Assembly: GCA_029938265.1 (NCBI GenBank) | Contig: JAOZVI010000006.1 | Coordinates: forward strand, 1-50,647 | Reading direction: 5' to 3' | Source: Flavobacteriaceae bacterium | GTDB taxonomy: Bacteria > Bacteroidota > Bacteroidia > Flavobacteriales > Flavobacteriaceae | Length of the DNA: 50,647 bases | Part shown: in pieces, positions 1 through 8,042 of the stretch | How the letters are laid out: every line of letters starts with the position of its first letter | Position numbering within the stretch: the stretch's first letter is position 1 | Notes under the pieces: generated by a model | What the model saw: the letters and a program-made list of their open reading frames with translations, nothing else | Databases searched by the model: none | What the model was told of the DNA's origin: nothing | Translations under genes and position numbers: made by a program

Positions 1-691
1 CAACATTATCACCAACATTATCTGCAATTGTTGCAGGATTTAGAGGATGATCTTCAGGAATACCAGCTTCAACTTTACCAACCAAATCGGCACCAACATC
101 GGCAGCTTTGGTGTAAATACCCCCACCAACACGTGCAAATAATGCAATTGAAGATGCTCCTAAAGAGAATCCTGAAATAATATTTAAAACAGTAAGTAAT
201 CCATTTTGATCATCAACACCATATATTTTACTGTAAATTAAAAACAGTACACTTAAACCAATAACACCTAAAGAAACAACACCTATGCCCATTACGGCAC
301 CACCTGAAAAAGCAACTTCTAATGCCTTATTAAGAGATGTTCGGGCTGCATTTGTAGTTCTTACATTTGCTTTTGTTGCAATTCGCATACCAATAAATCC
401 AGCTAAGGCAGACATAAAAGCACCAACTACAAAAGATAATGCTACTAAACCACTTGAGTTTTCTTCAGCATTTCCTTTGAATACTAACAATACGGCTACA
501 GCTATCACAAAGATCGATAGCACTTTGTATTCAGCTTTTAAAAATGCCAAAGCACCATCAGCAATATGCTTGGCAATGATAGCCATTTTTTCAGTCCCCA
601 CTTCTTGCTTTGTTACCCAGGCAGATTTATAAAACATAAAGATCAGCCCTATAACCCCCGCAAGAGGTAATAAATAAATTAAATTATCCAT
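1..691 (-). CDS. hppA: membrane-bound ion-translocating pyrophosphatase, N-terminal part (cut by window edge)
   Basis: Reading leftward from an ATG at 691, an open frame of 230 codons runs off the window edge. The product is the first third of a membrane pyrophosphatase, which couples hydrolysis of pyrophosphate to H+ or Na+ pumping across the inner membrane. It starts [15 protein letters not shown], a first membrane helix, and has further hydrophobic helices. Near the edge it carries the family signature [20 protein letters not shown] followed by [18 protein letters not shown], which holds the Mg-pyrophosphate-binding Asp and Lys residues. Family members usually have DDPRNP where this one has DHPLNP. 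Whether it pumps H+ or Na+ cannot be read here because the deciding residues lie outside the window. It is the last gene on the left and is transcribed away from the DUF1080 gene. Confidence 0.95.
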   Translation of the reverse strand, partial: MDNLIYLLPLAGVIGLIFMFYKSAWVTKQEVGTEKMAIIAKHIADGALAFLKAEYKVLSIFVIAVAVLLVFKGNAEENSSGLVALSFVVGAFMSALAGFIGMRIATKANVRTTNAARTSLNKALEVAFSGGAVMGIGVVSLGVIGLSVLFLIYSKIYGVDDQNGLLTVLNIISGFSLGASSIALFARVGGGIYTKAADVGADLVGKVEAGIPEDHPLNPATIADNVGDNV

Positions 692-726
692 TTTATTTTA
701 GATTTGAGTTAATATTTTGATATTAA

Positions 727-734
727 CAAAAGTA
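727..734 (-). promoter_or_regulatory. -7 box of hppA promoter
   Basis: The minus strand reads TACTTTTG here, a full match to the Bacteroidota -7 box TAnnTTTG. Transcription would begin near 722, leaving a leader of about 30 bases before the ATG at 691. No clear -33 TTTG is visible. The rest of the 293-base gap between hppA and the DUF1080 gene is AT-rich and shows no other feature I can support. Confidence 0.5.
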
Positions 735-984
735 GTAAAATACTTATAGAAAAATAAAAGATGTGAAAATAAGTTATATTGTAATTATCCAGATACTTAG
801 AAAAACTCACAGCCAAGCAATTATAAAATTTTTTTGGATTACTGATCATAAAAAATCAATGAATGAAAAATATACTTAGTGAATGAATTTTTAAGAATTT
901 ACCATTTATTTTTTCAAATAAATAATAACAGTAGCATAAAGATTTAATTAAACTTTAATAACTTTACTATCTAAATCTCTACAT

Positions 985-1749
985 ATGAAAAAATTAAGTT
1001 TTATATTTTTCGTGTTTATTTGGGCAACAGGTTATTTATTTGTAGGCTCATCACAAAAATTAAATGCACAATCGTTTATTGATGAATTGGATAAAAATGC
1101 ACCGCCAAATACTTTGACCCAAAAGGAGAGAAAGAATGGCTGGAAACTTTTATTTGATGGTGAAAAAATTACAGAGTGGAGGGGATATAATATGGAAACC
1201 GTTCCTGATTGCTGGCAGGTTGAAAATGGAGCACTTAAAATAATGGTGGAAGGTGGTGATGAAAATGCCTTAGGATTGATCAGTAAAAAAAAGTATAAAA
1301 ACTTTGCACTCAGTCTTGAATTTAAACTAACCAAAGCAGCCAATAGTGGAATTCTTTATCAGGTTGTTGAAAATAAAAAGTATAAATATGCTTATGAAAC
1401 AGGAACTGAATATCAGATAATTGATGATAAGAACTGGAAAGATAAACTTGAAGACTGGCAAATTAGTGGTGCCAATTACGCCATGTACTCACCAAAAGTA
1501 AAACCGTTTAAACCTGTTGGAGAATGGAATCAGGTTTTATTAGTTGTTGAAGGTAATAATGTAAAACATTACTTAAATGGTAAACTTGTTGTAGCGTATA
1601 AAAAGCATTCGGATGAATGGAAAAAATTGCGCAACAGTGGAAAATGGAACAATTATCCTGATTACGGAATAGCTGACAAAGGTTATATTGTGCTCCAAAA
1701 TCATGGAACACAGGTATATTTTAGAGACATAAAGATAAAAGAACTTTAA
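985..1749 (+). CDS. secreted DUF1080 (3-keto-disaccharide hydrolase-like) protein
   Basis: This 254-residue protein has an N-terminal signal peptide (KKLSFIFFVFIWATGYLFVG, cleavage probably around residues 25-29), so it is exported to the periplasm or surface. From about residue 50 it matches the DUF1080 fold: GWKLLFDGEKITEWRGY near the start, NSGILYQV in the middle, and a C-terminal YIVLQNHGTQVYFRDIKIKEL. The family adopts a concanavalin-like beta-sandwich. Some members act on 3-keto-glycosides made by Gfo/Idh/MocA oxidoreductases, and others are thought to bind glycans. No such oxidoreductase or SusCD pair is next to it, so its substrate is unknown. It appears to be a single-gene unit. A perfect 14-bp palindrome (TTCATAATTATGAA, 1751-1764) follows the stop codon. 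Confidence 0.85.
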   Translation: MKKLSFIFFVFIWATGYLFVGSSQKLNAQSFIDELDKNAPPNTLTQKERKNGWKLLFDGEKITEWRGYNMETVPDCWQVENGALKIMVEGGDENALGLISKKKYKNFALSLEFKLTKAANSGILYQVVENKKYKYAYETGTEYQIIDDKNWKDKLEDWQISGANYAMYSPKVKPFKPVGEWNQVLLVVEGNNVKHYLNGKLVVAYKKHSDEWKKLRNSGKWNNYPDYGIADKGYIVLQNHGTQVYFRDIKIKEL

Positions 1750-1962
1750 GTTCATAATTATGAATAGACAAACTAAACCACGAAGAGTATTTTTAAAATA
1801 ATTATAAAAAAACTTGATTAAATGGAATGAATATTAAATATCATATAAATAAATGAATCTATATAACGAAAGATTTTAACATAATAAATAAATTTTCGTG
1901 TATACTGAGTTTGTTATTTTAGATATGCAAACCGTCACTAAAACCTGTTTTATAAAAATATG

Positions 1963-1993
1963 AAACCCTGTATATCAATATTATACAGGGTTT
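1963..1993 (-). terminator. intrinsic terminator downstream of tRNA-Leu
   Basis: A 12-bp perfect stem (AAACCCTGTATA at 1963-1974 with TATACAGGGTTT at 1982-1993) encloses a 7-base loop. It lies 5 bases beyond the 3' end of the minus-strand tRNA, and T-rich sequence follows on that strand (CATATTTTT). It would also form on the plus strand, so it may also stop readthrough from the DUF1080 gene. Confidence 0.75.
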
Positions 1994-1998
1994 TCTTG

Positions 1999-2082
1999 TA
2001 CCTTGAGTGGGAATCGAACCCACACGATCTTGCAATCACTGGATTTTGAATCCAGCGCGTCTACCAATTCCGCCACCAAGGC
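1999..2082 (-). tRNA. tRNA-Leu (anticodon CAA)
   Basis: An 84-nt class II tRNA. The 7-bp acceptor stem pairs GCCTTGG with TCAAGGT (two G-U pairs) and leaves discriminator A. The D arm contains the usual GGAATTGGTAGACGC. The anticodon stem CTGGA/TCCAG holds the loop TTCAAAA, giving anticodon CAA, which reads UUG. A variable arm (TGATTGCAAGATCG region) and a T arm with GGGTTCGATTCCC follow. The 3' CCA is not encoded. Its 5' end directly touches the stop codon of a nuclease-gene remnant. Confidence 0.95.
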
Positions 2083-2205
2083 TTATTTTAGAGAAAATAT
2101 TAATTCATTAAGTTTCTCTTTTTCTATTCCGGATTTCCAATATTTCTCACGAATTCTGGCTTCCGGTCTTGTTTTACAATCTTTTGAATAAATCAGTTCA
2201 AAAGG
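2083..2205 (-). pseudogene. C-terminal remnant of a GIY-YIG endonuclease gene
   Basis: A 40-codon stretch on the minus strand reads PFELIYSKDCKTRPEARIR and continues EKYWKSGIEKEKLNELIFSLK before a stop. This matches the C-terminal end of the small UvrC-like GIY-YIG nucleases common in Bacteroidota (pattern RPFELIY..E...TR.EAR.REKY.KSG.G). An in-frame TAA lies immediately before the Pro, and the catalytic GIY...YIG half is absent upstream, where prs begins. It is therefore a truncated relic. The stop codon abuts the 5' end of the tRNA-Leu gene, an arrangement suggesting past insertion or deletion at the tRNA. Confidence 0.7.
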
Positions 2206-2330
2206 TTATAAAAAAACGGAGTGCAAATATAAGTTATTTGTTTAAAAAAATTATTTTTTTAGCACTTTTCTTTAAAAAAATTTTATATGAAAAGTTCCAT
2301 TAAAATTCATTTACATTTGAAATATTTAAT

Positions 2331-2338
2331 TAATTTTG
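2331..2338 (+). promoter_or_regulatory. -7 box of prs promoter
   Basis: TAATTTTG matches the Bacteroidota -7 consensus TAnnTTTG exactly. Transcription would start near 2343-2345. That is downstream of the first ATG of the open frame (2287), which argues that translation starts at 2383 instead. No well-spaced -33 TTTG was found. Confidence 0.55.
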
Positions 2339-2382
2339 TAAAAAATACTCTAAAACAATACCTTAAAACACAACATATTAAA

Positions 2383-3324
2383 ATGAAACTAAAAATGCCT
2401 AATCCAAAAATATTCGATTGCTCACAAAGTACCGAATTAGCTCAAAAAATTGCTGATGAATATGGTATGAAACTCGGTGTTGTAAATAAAAATGTATTTA
2501 GCGATGGTGAATTTAGAGTTTCATTTGAAGAATCGATAAGAGGGAGAAGAATTTTCTTAATAGGTTCTACCAATCCTCCTTCTGATAATTTAATGGAAAT
2601 ACTCTTAATGATCGATGCAGCCAAAAGGGCTTCAGCAAGGCATATTACTGCGGTGATGCCATACTATGGATGGGCAAGACAAGATAGAAAGGATAAACCT
2701 CGTGTGCCAATTGCTGCTAAAATGGTAGCAAAGTTATTACAAACAGCTGGTGCCACAAGAGTCATCACAATGGATTTACATGCTGATCAAATTCAAGGTT
2801 TTTTTGAAATTCCTGTTGATCATTTATATGCCTCAACCATTCTTTTACCATATATTGAGAATCTAAATCTAAATAATATTACCATCGCATCTCCTGATTT
2901 AGGGGGTTCAAAAAGAGCTTATGCTTATTCAAAATATTTAAATAGTGAAGTTGTAATTTGCTACAAACAACGCGAAAAAGCAAACGTTATCTCACTTATG
3001 GAATTAATTGGCGATGTAAAGGGAAGAAATGTTATTATTGTTGATGATATAGTTGATACTGCCGGTACCTTAACCAAAGCTGCCGATTTGATGATTGAAA
3101 AAGGTGCAATTAGCGTTAGGGCAGTAGCTACTCATGCTGTATTATCAGGAGATGCCTATAACCGAATTGAAAAGTCAAGTTTAGAAGAATTAATCATTAC
3201 AGATACAATTCCTTTAAAACAGACAAGTTCTAAAATAAAAATAGTATCTTGCGCCCCCTTATTTGCTGAGGTGATGCGTAATGTACAAGACAATACATCA
3301 ATCAGCGATCAATTTTTAATGTAA
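2383..3324 (+). CDS. prs: ribose-phosphate pyrophosphokinase (PRPP synthetase)
   Basis: This cytosolic enzyme transfers pyrophosphate from ATP to ribose 5-phosphate, making PRPP for purine, pyrimidine, histidine and NAD synthesis. The 313-residue product is the usual length. Visible motifs are the ATP-binding loop segment GWARQDRKDKPRVPI and the PRPP-binding signature VIIVDDIVDTAGTLTKAA. The frame is open from an ATG at 2287, but the first 32 codons are lysine- and leucine-rich, unlike the family, and precede the predicted transcription start. I therefore start at 2383 (MKLKMPNPKIFDCS); the ATG at 2395 is a close alternative. It is followed 22 bases later by rplY, so the two probably form one transcript. 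Confidence 0.96.
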   Translation: MKLKMPNPKIFDCSQSTELAQKIADEYGMKLGVVNKNVFSDGEFRVSFEESIRGRRIFLIGSTNPPSDNLMEILLMIDAAKRASARHITAVMPYYGWARQDRKDKPRVPIAAKMVAKLLQTAGATRVITMDLHADQIQGFFEIPVDHLYASTILLPYIENLNLNNITIASPDLGGSKRAYAYSKYLNSEVVICYKQREKANVISLMELIGDVKGRNVIIVDDIVDTAGTLTKAADLMIEKGAISVRAVATHAVLSGDAYNRIEKSSLEELIITDTIPLKQTSSKIKIVSCAPLFAEVMRNVQDNTSISDQFLM

Positions 3325-3346
3325 TAAATAACTTAATTAAAAAACA

Positions 3347-4042
3347 ATGAAATCAATTACGATCAAAGGATCTCAAAGAGAAAGCGTAGGCAAGGTAGCA
3401 ACCAAAGCCTTACGTAATGCTGGGAAGGTTCCTTGCGTGTTATACGGAGGAGAACAACCAATACACTTTTCAGCAGATGAAATCAGTTTTAAAGATTTGG
3501 TTTATACCCCAAATATTTACACTGCAAAGATTGAACTTGAAAATGGCGAGACTTATGCTGCTATTATGCAAGATATTCAGTTTAATCCGGTATCGGATAA
3601 AATAATGCATATTGATTTTTATCAATTATTTGAAGACAAAGAAATAACCATGAATATTCCTGTAAAACTTACAGGTAGTGCTCCGGGTATTGTTGCAGGT
3701 GGTATTTTACGTTTTCCTTCTAGAACATTAAAAGTAAAAGCTAAACCAGCTAATCTACCAGATTTTATTAGTGCTGATATATCAAAACTAGAAATTGGTG
3801 ATAAAATATATGTAACCGAAGTTGGTGGTGATGATGCTTATACAATTCTACATCCTGATAATACTGTAATTTGTCAAGTTCGTATTGCGCGTGCAGTAGT
3901 TGAAGAAGTAGTTGACGAAGATGAAGAAGGTGAAGAAGGTGAAGAAGGTGCTGAAGGCGCTGAAGGTGCTGAAGGCGCAGAAGGTGCTGAAGGTAAGGCA
4001 ACTGAAGGAGGAACAACTCCAGCAGATAAATATAAAAAATAA
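3347..4042 (+). CDS. rplY: 50S ribosomal protein L25 (Ctc family, long form)
   Basis: L25 binds 5S rRNA in the large ribosomal subunit. This 231-residue form has the N-terminal L25 domain (about residues 1-95, starting [34 protein letters not shown]) and the C-terminal beta-rich Ctc domain (about 96-185). A low-complexity acidic tail of EEG and AEG repeats follows, then a lysine-rich end. Long L25 proteins with variable acidic tails are usual in Bacteroidota. It lies 22 bases behind prs and ends in a clear terminator, so prs-rplY looks like a complete operon. The tail is encoded by a 9-bp tandem repeat described separately. Confidence 0.95.
   Translation: MKSITIKGSQRESVGKVATKALRNAGKVPCVLYGGEQPIHFSADEISFKDLVYTPNIYTAKIELENGETYAAIMQDIQFNPVSDKIMHIDFYQLFEDKEITMNIPVKLTGSAPGIVAGGILRFPSRTLKVKAKPANLPDFISADISKLEIGDKIYVTEVGGDDAYTILHPDNTVICQVRIARAVVEEVVDEDEEGEEGEEGAEGAEGAEGAEGAEGKATEGGTTPADKYKK
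3923..3994 (+). repeat. 9-bp tandem repeat inside rplY
   Basis: Eight consecutive 9-base units: three copies of GAAGAAGGT followed by five of the form GC(T/A)GAAGG(T/C). They encode (EEG)3(AEG)5 in the acidic tail of L25. The array is in frame, so unit gain or loss by slippage would change tail length without breaking the gene. Confidence 0.9.
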
Positions 4043-4064
4043 TATCAAATTATTTTTTGAAAGC

Positions 4065-4093
4065 AAAGCTGTCTGTAAAGGCAGCTTTTTTTA
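4065..4093 (+). terminator. intrinsic terminator of the prs-rplY unit
   Basis: AAAGCTG (4065-4071) pairs with CAGCTTT (4082-4088) around a 10-base loop, and the 3' arm runs into a T tract. It lies 23 bases after the rplY stop and 13 bases before the pth start, so it separates those transcripts. Confidence 0.8.
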
Positions 4094-4105
4094 TACTTTT
4101 ATAGG

Positions 4106-4732
4106 ATGAATTTTATTTCGAAGTTTATATCCTTTTTTCAATCAGAAAATAACAAAACAGACAACATGAAAAAATATTTAATTGTTGGCTTGGGAAATAT
4201 TGGTGATAAATATAAAGATACCCGTCATAATATTGGATTTTCTGTTCTAGATAATTTAGCAAAAACAAAAGAAATCTCTTTTGAAACAAAAAAACTAGCT
4301 GATATAACTTCTTTTAAATTTAAAGGCAGGACTTTTGTATTATTGAAACCCAATACATACATGAATTTAAGTGGCAAAGCCGTTAAATATTGGATGGAAA
4401 AAGAAAAAATACCACTAGAAAATATACTAATTGTTACCGATGATGTAAATATTCCTTTTGGTACAATTCGCCTAAAAAATAAAGGAAGTGCCGGTGGTCA
4501 TAACGGCATGCAAAATATTCAGGATATTTTACAAACCAATATTTACCCTCGGTTAAGATTTGGTATTGGAGGAGATTATAAAAAAGGGCAACAAATTGAT
4601 TATGTTTTAGGAAAATGGTCTTCCGAAGAAAAAGAAATACTTCCTGAACGTCTAGATAAAATAAATCAAATCATTCCTTCTTTTGGTCTAGCCGGAATTA
4701 ATAATACTATGAATGCTTTTAATGGCAAGTAA
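4106..4732 (+). CDS. pth: peptidyl-tRNA hydrolase
   Basis: Pth releases peptides from peptidyl-tRNA that has dropped off ribosomes, recycling the tRNA in the cytosol. The core from residue 21 (MKKYLIVGLGNIGDKY) has the expected active-site groups: GLGN with Asn, TRHNIGF with the catalytic His, PNTYMNLSG, and GGHNGMQNI. Length is 208 residues from the first ATG, or 188 from the internal ATG at 4166. I keep 4106 because, from memory, flavobacterial Pth proteins often have a short basic-aromatic extension like MNFISKFISFFQ before the core; the start remains uncertain. The gene follows a terminator and converges on hoxW, with 34 bases between the stops. Confidence 0.94.
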   Translation: MNFISKFISFFQSENNKTDNMKKYLIVGLGNIGDKYKDTRHNIGFSVLDNLAKTKEISFETKKLADITSFKFKGRTFVLLKPNTYMNLSGKAVKYWMEKEKIPLENILIVTDDVNIPFGTIRLKNKGSAGGHNGMQNIQDILQTNIYPRLRFGIGGDYKKGQQIDYVLGKWSSEEKEILPERLDKINQIIPSFGLAGINNTMNAFNGK

Positions 4733-4766
4733 TACCTTAATAAATCTCTCTGGTATAGTTTACCGC

Positions 4767-5219
4767 CTACACAGATGAAGTTCCAACTGAACTAAAAAAC
4801 TTCTCTGCTTTATCCAAATTCGCTTTAGCTTCTTTACTCAATCCCATTTTTAAATTCCATTTATATCCCTGAATTCCCAGTATAAAGGCTTTAGGATTTT
4901 TGTTGTATAAATCATTCTCTAAAAATAAAATTGTTTCAGGCTCTAGTTCATGAGAACTAAAACCAAATTTATCAGATGGTTCACAAATTCTATAATAAAA
5001 GCCATCTTTAATATTTTCTATTGTAGCATCTACAAATACTACCTTATCGTAATGACTAATTAATTCAGCATCTTCAATTTGTAACTGATAACGATACTCA
5101 ACATCAATACCTTTAAAACCTTCCTCTTTAAGGAAATCTAAAAATAACCAACCAAGTCCATCATCCTGACGCCCTATATTACCAATACCTAAAACAATTG
5201 TTTTATTTTTCATTATCAA
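4767..5219 (-). CDS. hoxW: HoxW-like [NiFe] hydrogenase maturation protease
   Basis: This 150-residue endopeptidase belongs to the HyaD/HycI/HoxW family, which cuts the C-terminal tail from the large subunit once the Ni-Fe centre is in place. Near the N-terminus it has GIGNIGRQDDGLG, with the acidic nickel ligand in the DD pair. VFVDAT supplies the second acidic ligand and the His of FSSHELEP is the third. It is the last gene of the minus-strand hox operon, 45 bases after hoxH, so HoxH is its expected substrate. A different protease (HyaD) serves the group 1 enzyme. Two adjacent ATGs (residues 1 and 3) make the exact start ambiguous. Confidence 0.92.
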   Translation of the reverse strand: MIMKNKTIVLGIGNIGRQDDGLGWLFLDFLKEEGFKGIDVEYRYQLQIEDAELISHYDKVVFVDATIENIKDGFYYRICEPSDKFGFSSHELEPETILFLENDLYNKNPKAFILGIQGYKWNLKMGLSKEAKANLDKAEKFFSSVGTSSV

Positions 5220-5264
5220 AGTATTAAAAAAAATGCTAAAAAATTAATAGCATTATTAAACTAT

Positions 5265-6716
5265 TTAATTACGTCTTACATCAATTATATTACCTAAAGA
5301 ATCATAGAGTGAAATTTCTAATGGCATTTGACCCAAAGCGTGAGTTGCGCAACTCAAGCAAGGATCATAAGCCCTTATTGCTACCTCAACCTGATTTAAC
5401 ATGCCTTCGGTAATTTTAGGTTTTCCATCTAAAACATTATCAGCAACCCAACGAACAGCCTGATTCATAGGTTCATTGTTATGGGTAGTTGAAACAATAA
5501 GATTACATCGTGTAATTCTGTCTTTATCATCTACTTCATAATGGTGAATTAAAGTGCCGCGAGGTGCTTCAATAATACCAATACCTTCTTTTCTGCGTTC
5601 TCCTTTTCTTGTAAGGTCATTGCTTAAGATATCATCATCTTCGAGTAAATTTTTCATCATTTCTGCACAATACAACACTTCTATCAATCTTGCCCAATGT
5701 GTGTACATGGTCATATTGTTAATTCCACCATTTGTAATCGCTTTAAAATCTAAACGTTCTCGCTCAGCTAATGGTGTTTCAATTCCTTCACAAATATTAA
5801 TTCTTGCTAAAGGACCAACACGATTCCAGCCTTTCTCTTTACCTAAATGTTTTAAATAAGGAAATTTTAAATAAGTCCATCTTTTAACACTTTCATAAAA
5901 ATATTGATTGTAGTCATCATTTGGTACATCATTTAAAGTAATATTTCCATCACTATCTGTAGCTCTTAACACACCGTCATATAATTCTAAGAATCCATTT
6001 TTTTTATTTACCAGGCCCAGATGACCGGAAGGATATTTAGCAAATGTATCTAAAAATTCTTTATTGGTAATATGATAAGATTTCATAAAGTCAATTATTT
6101 CAATAGACCATTTTATCATTGTATCAATGGATGGAATATCTTTACCATCTAAAAAATAAGTACGCTCTTTTGCACTAACTCTTTTATGTACACCACCAGG
6201 TGTTGTAGAAATTCCATGAATACGTTTCCCAGCAACCAGTTTGATGATCTCTTGTCCGAATTTACGCATCAAGATTCCTTTTTTTGCTAATTCAGGATAT
6301 TCCATAGCAACACCAACAACATTCCTTTTCAAAGGATCAGATTCGGCACCAAAAAGTAAATCAGGTGAAGCCAAATAGAAAAAATGTAGTGCATGTGATT
6401 GAAACACTTGACCAAAATGCAATAATTTTCTAATTTTTTGAGCTGGCACAGACAAATCTTCGGGTTCAATACCTACAATTTGATCAATTGCCTTTGCAGC
6501 AGCTAAATGATGACTTACGGGGCAAATCCCACATAAACGTTGTACCATTACAGGTGCTTCCCAATATGGATGTCCTTGAATAAAACGTTCAAATCCTCTA
6601 AATTCAACAATATGAAATTTAGCATCTGTTACTTTGTTATTATCGTCTAAATGAACGGTTACTTTACCATGTCCTTCAACTCTTGTTACTGGATCTATTA
6701 CTAATTTTTTTGACAT
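5265..6716 (-). CDS. hoxH: NAD-linked [NiFe] hydrogenase large subunit HoxH (group 3d)
   Basis: HoxH holds the Ni-Fe(CN)2CO active site where H2 is split or formed in the cytoplasm. The L1 motif RLCGICPVSHH gives Cys62 and Cys65, and the L2 motif DPCLSCATH gives Cys453 and Cys456. After His459 there is a 24-residue tail (ALGQMPLEISLYDS...) that HoxW should remove. Overall sequence and tail length resemble Cupriavidus necator HoxH as I remember it, including EFRGFERFIQGHPYWEAP near the start and EAPRGTLIHHY. Length (483) fits group 3d. It lies 60 bases after hoxUY. HoxH would bind the HoxY part of the HoxUY protein. Confidence 0.96.
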   Translation of the reverse strand: MSKKLVIDPVTRVEGHGKVTVHLDDNNKVTDAKFHIVEFRGFERFIQGHPYWEAPVMVQRLCGICPVSHHLAAAKAIDQIVGIEPEDLSVPAQKIRKLLHFGQVFQSHALHFFYLASPDLLFGAESDPLKRNVVGVAMEYPELAKKGILMRKFGQEIIKLVAGKRIHGISTTPGGVHKRVSAKERTYFLDGKDIPSIDTMIKWSIEIIDFMKSYHITNKEFLDTFAKYPSGHLGLVNKKNGFLELYDGVLRATDSDGNITLNDVPNDDYNQYFYESVKRWTYLKFPYLKHLGKEKGWNRVGPLARINICEGIETPLAERERLDFKAITNGGINNMTMYTHWARLIEVLYCAEMMKNLLEDDDILSNDLTRKGERRKEGIGIIEAPRGTLIHHYEVDDKDRITRCNLIVSTTHNNEPMNQAVRWVADNVLDGKPKITEGMLNQVEVAIRAYDPCLSCATHALGQMPLEISLYDSLGNIIDVRRN

Positions 6717-6776
6717 TTTTTTTATTTTATTGAATTAAAAAATCAAACTTATAGTTTCCTACTTTTGACATTTTCA

Positions 6777-8042
6777 TTAATCATATTTAAATTCATCATG
6801 CGTGATTGAAAATTTCTCACCTAACAAAATACTTTTGACCACTTTCCAGATATGTTCTGCATTTGGAGGGCAACCCGGTATGTAATAATCTATTTTAACA
6901 ACTTCATTACAAGGATAAACATTATTTAATAATTTTGGTAAGTCTTCGTGCGCAGGAATAATATCAGCACCTATCTCACTGGTAGTGCCATTTAAATAAG
7001 ATTCTTCTAAACATTCTTTTAGAGAAATAAAATTTCGCATTGCCGGTATACCTCCCATGATGGCACATTCGCCAAATCCAATTAGGATATCACATTTCTT
7101 ACGGAACTCCCGTAAAACATGTACGTTTTCGGTATTAGCACAACCTCCTTCAATAAGACCAATATGGCATCTTTTACTAAATTTTTTAATGTCTGTAAAT
7201 GGAGATTTGTTAAATTCTACTATTTCGAGCATATCTAGTAAATCAGTATCAATATCTAAAAGAGACATATGACAACCGAAACAACCCGCAAGAGAAGTAG
7301 TTGCTACAATAAATTTCTCATGATCTTCTTTTTTTATTTTTCCGTTTTTTAAAGATGGAATAATATCTTTACCTAAAACATCGTATTTACGTTCACCAAA
7401 TGGTTGCTCATGTGCTACCCCTTTTATAAGGATGGCACCAACCGGACAAATATTCATTGCATGTAATGCTTCAGCTTCACTTAATTTAGCTTCTTGTTCA
7501 TAATCAATATGAACTCTGGTTCTAACACCTCTTTCTACAAATGAAAATACATCTTTACCATCTCTGGTTTTGATCTCTTCTACACAGCGTTTACATAAAA
7601 TACAACGATTAGTTTCCATGATCATCCGCTTTGGTGTAAAATCAACTATTTTATCACTAAAAACGTGTGGATAACGCGTAACGGTAATTCCCATGTCATA
7701 AGCGTGGTTTTGCATATCACAATTACCACTTTTTTCACAAGTAGGGCAAAAATGATTCCCTTCAGCATAAAGCATTTCAATAATCGCTTTTCTATTATCT
7801 AATAGCTCAGGAGTATTCACTTCTATATTCATCCCTTCACTAACTTTTACAGTACAACCCGTAGTATGTTTACCGTTGAGTTTTACTGTGCAAATTCTAC
7901 AAGTTCCTAAAGGATTCAGCTCTTTAAAATAGCACAAAGTAGGTATGAAAATCTTATTTTCCTTGGCAACATCTACTAAATTTTTCCCTGCCTCTGCTTT
8001 TATTGATTTGCCGTCTATTGTTAGTTTGACCTTGTTATTCAT
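6777..8042 (-). CDS. hoxUY: HoxU-HoxY fusion: diaphorase Fe-S subunit joined to hydrogenase small subunit
   Basis: A single 421-residue frame contains two proteins normally made separately. Residues 1-220 are HoxU: a [2Fe-2S] ferredoxin domain (Cys37, 48, 51, 63), an HFCPTCEKSGNC segment (Cys99, 102, 108) and a further cluster region (Cys147, 150, 153, 199). Residues about 244-421 are HoxY, with the four proximal [4Fe-4S] ligands Cys254, Cys257 (GCFGC), Cys326 (GECAIMGG) and Cys391 (PGCPPNA), ending FKYD. The linker (about 221-245) has no in-frame ATG, GTG or TTG, so HoxY cannot easily start alone. The start overlaps the end of hoxEF by 8 bases, suggesting coupled translation. The fusion would covalently tie the NADH-reacting module to the H2-reacting module. 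Domain identity is seen in sequence; the joined assembly is inferred. Confidence 0.94.
   Translation of the reverse strand: MNNKVKLTIDGKSIKAEAGKNLVDVAKENKIFIPTLCYFKELNPLGTCRICTVKLNGKHTTGCTVKVSEGMNIEVNTPELLDNRKAIIEMLYAEGNHFCPTCEKSGNCDMQNHAYDMGITVTRYPHVFSDKIVDFTPKRMIMETNRCILCKRCVEEIKTRDGKDVFSFVERGVRTRVHIDYEQEAKLSEAEALHAMNICPVGAILIKGVAHEQPFGERKYDVLGKDIIPSLKNGKIKKEDHEKFIVATTSLAGCFGCHMSLLDIDTDLLDMLEIVEFNKSPFTDIKKFSKRCHIGLIEGGCANTENVHVLREFRKKCDILIGFGECAIMGGIPAMRNFISLKECLEESYLNGTTSEIGADIIPAHEDLPKLLNNVYPCNEVVKIDYYIPGCPPNAEHIWKVVKSILLGEKFSITHDEFKYD

Noticed and set aside
2003-2191. Plus-strand frame of 62 codons across the tRNA
   Set aside because: It runs antisense through tRNA-Leu and the nuclease remnant; an artefact of those sequences.
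2287-2382. N-terminal extension of prs from the first ATG
   Set aside because: The added residues are unlike the family, and the best promoter box (2331-2338) lies inside the extension.
3768-4066. Antisense frames rich in Leu/His or Ser/Phe opposite the end of rplY
   Set aside because: They are shadows of the 9-bp repeat array and have no independent support.
4733-4766. Possible terminator hairpin (ATACC ... GGTAT) between pth and hoxW
   Set aside because: A 5-bp stem with a long loop and no T tract is too weak to call.
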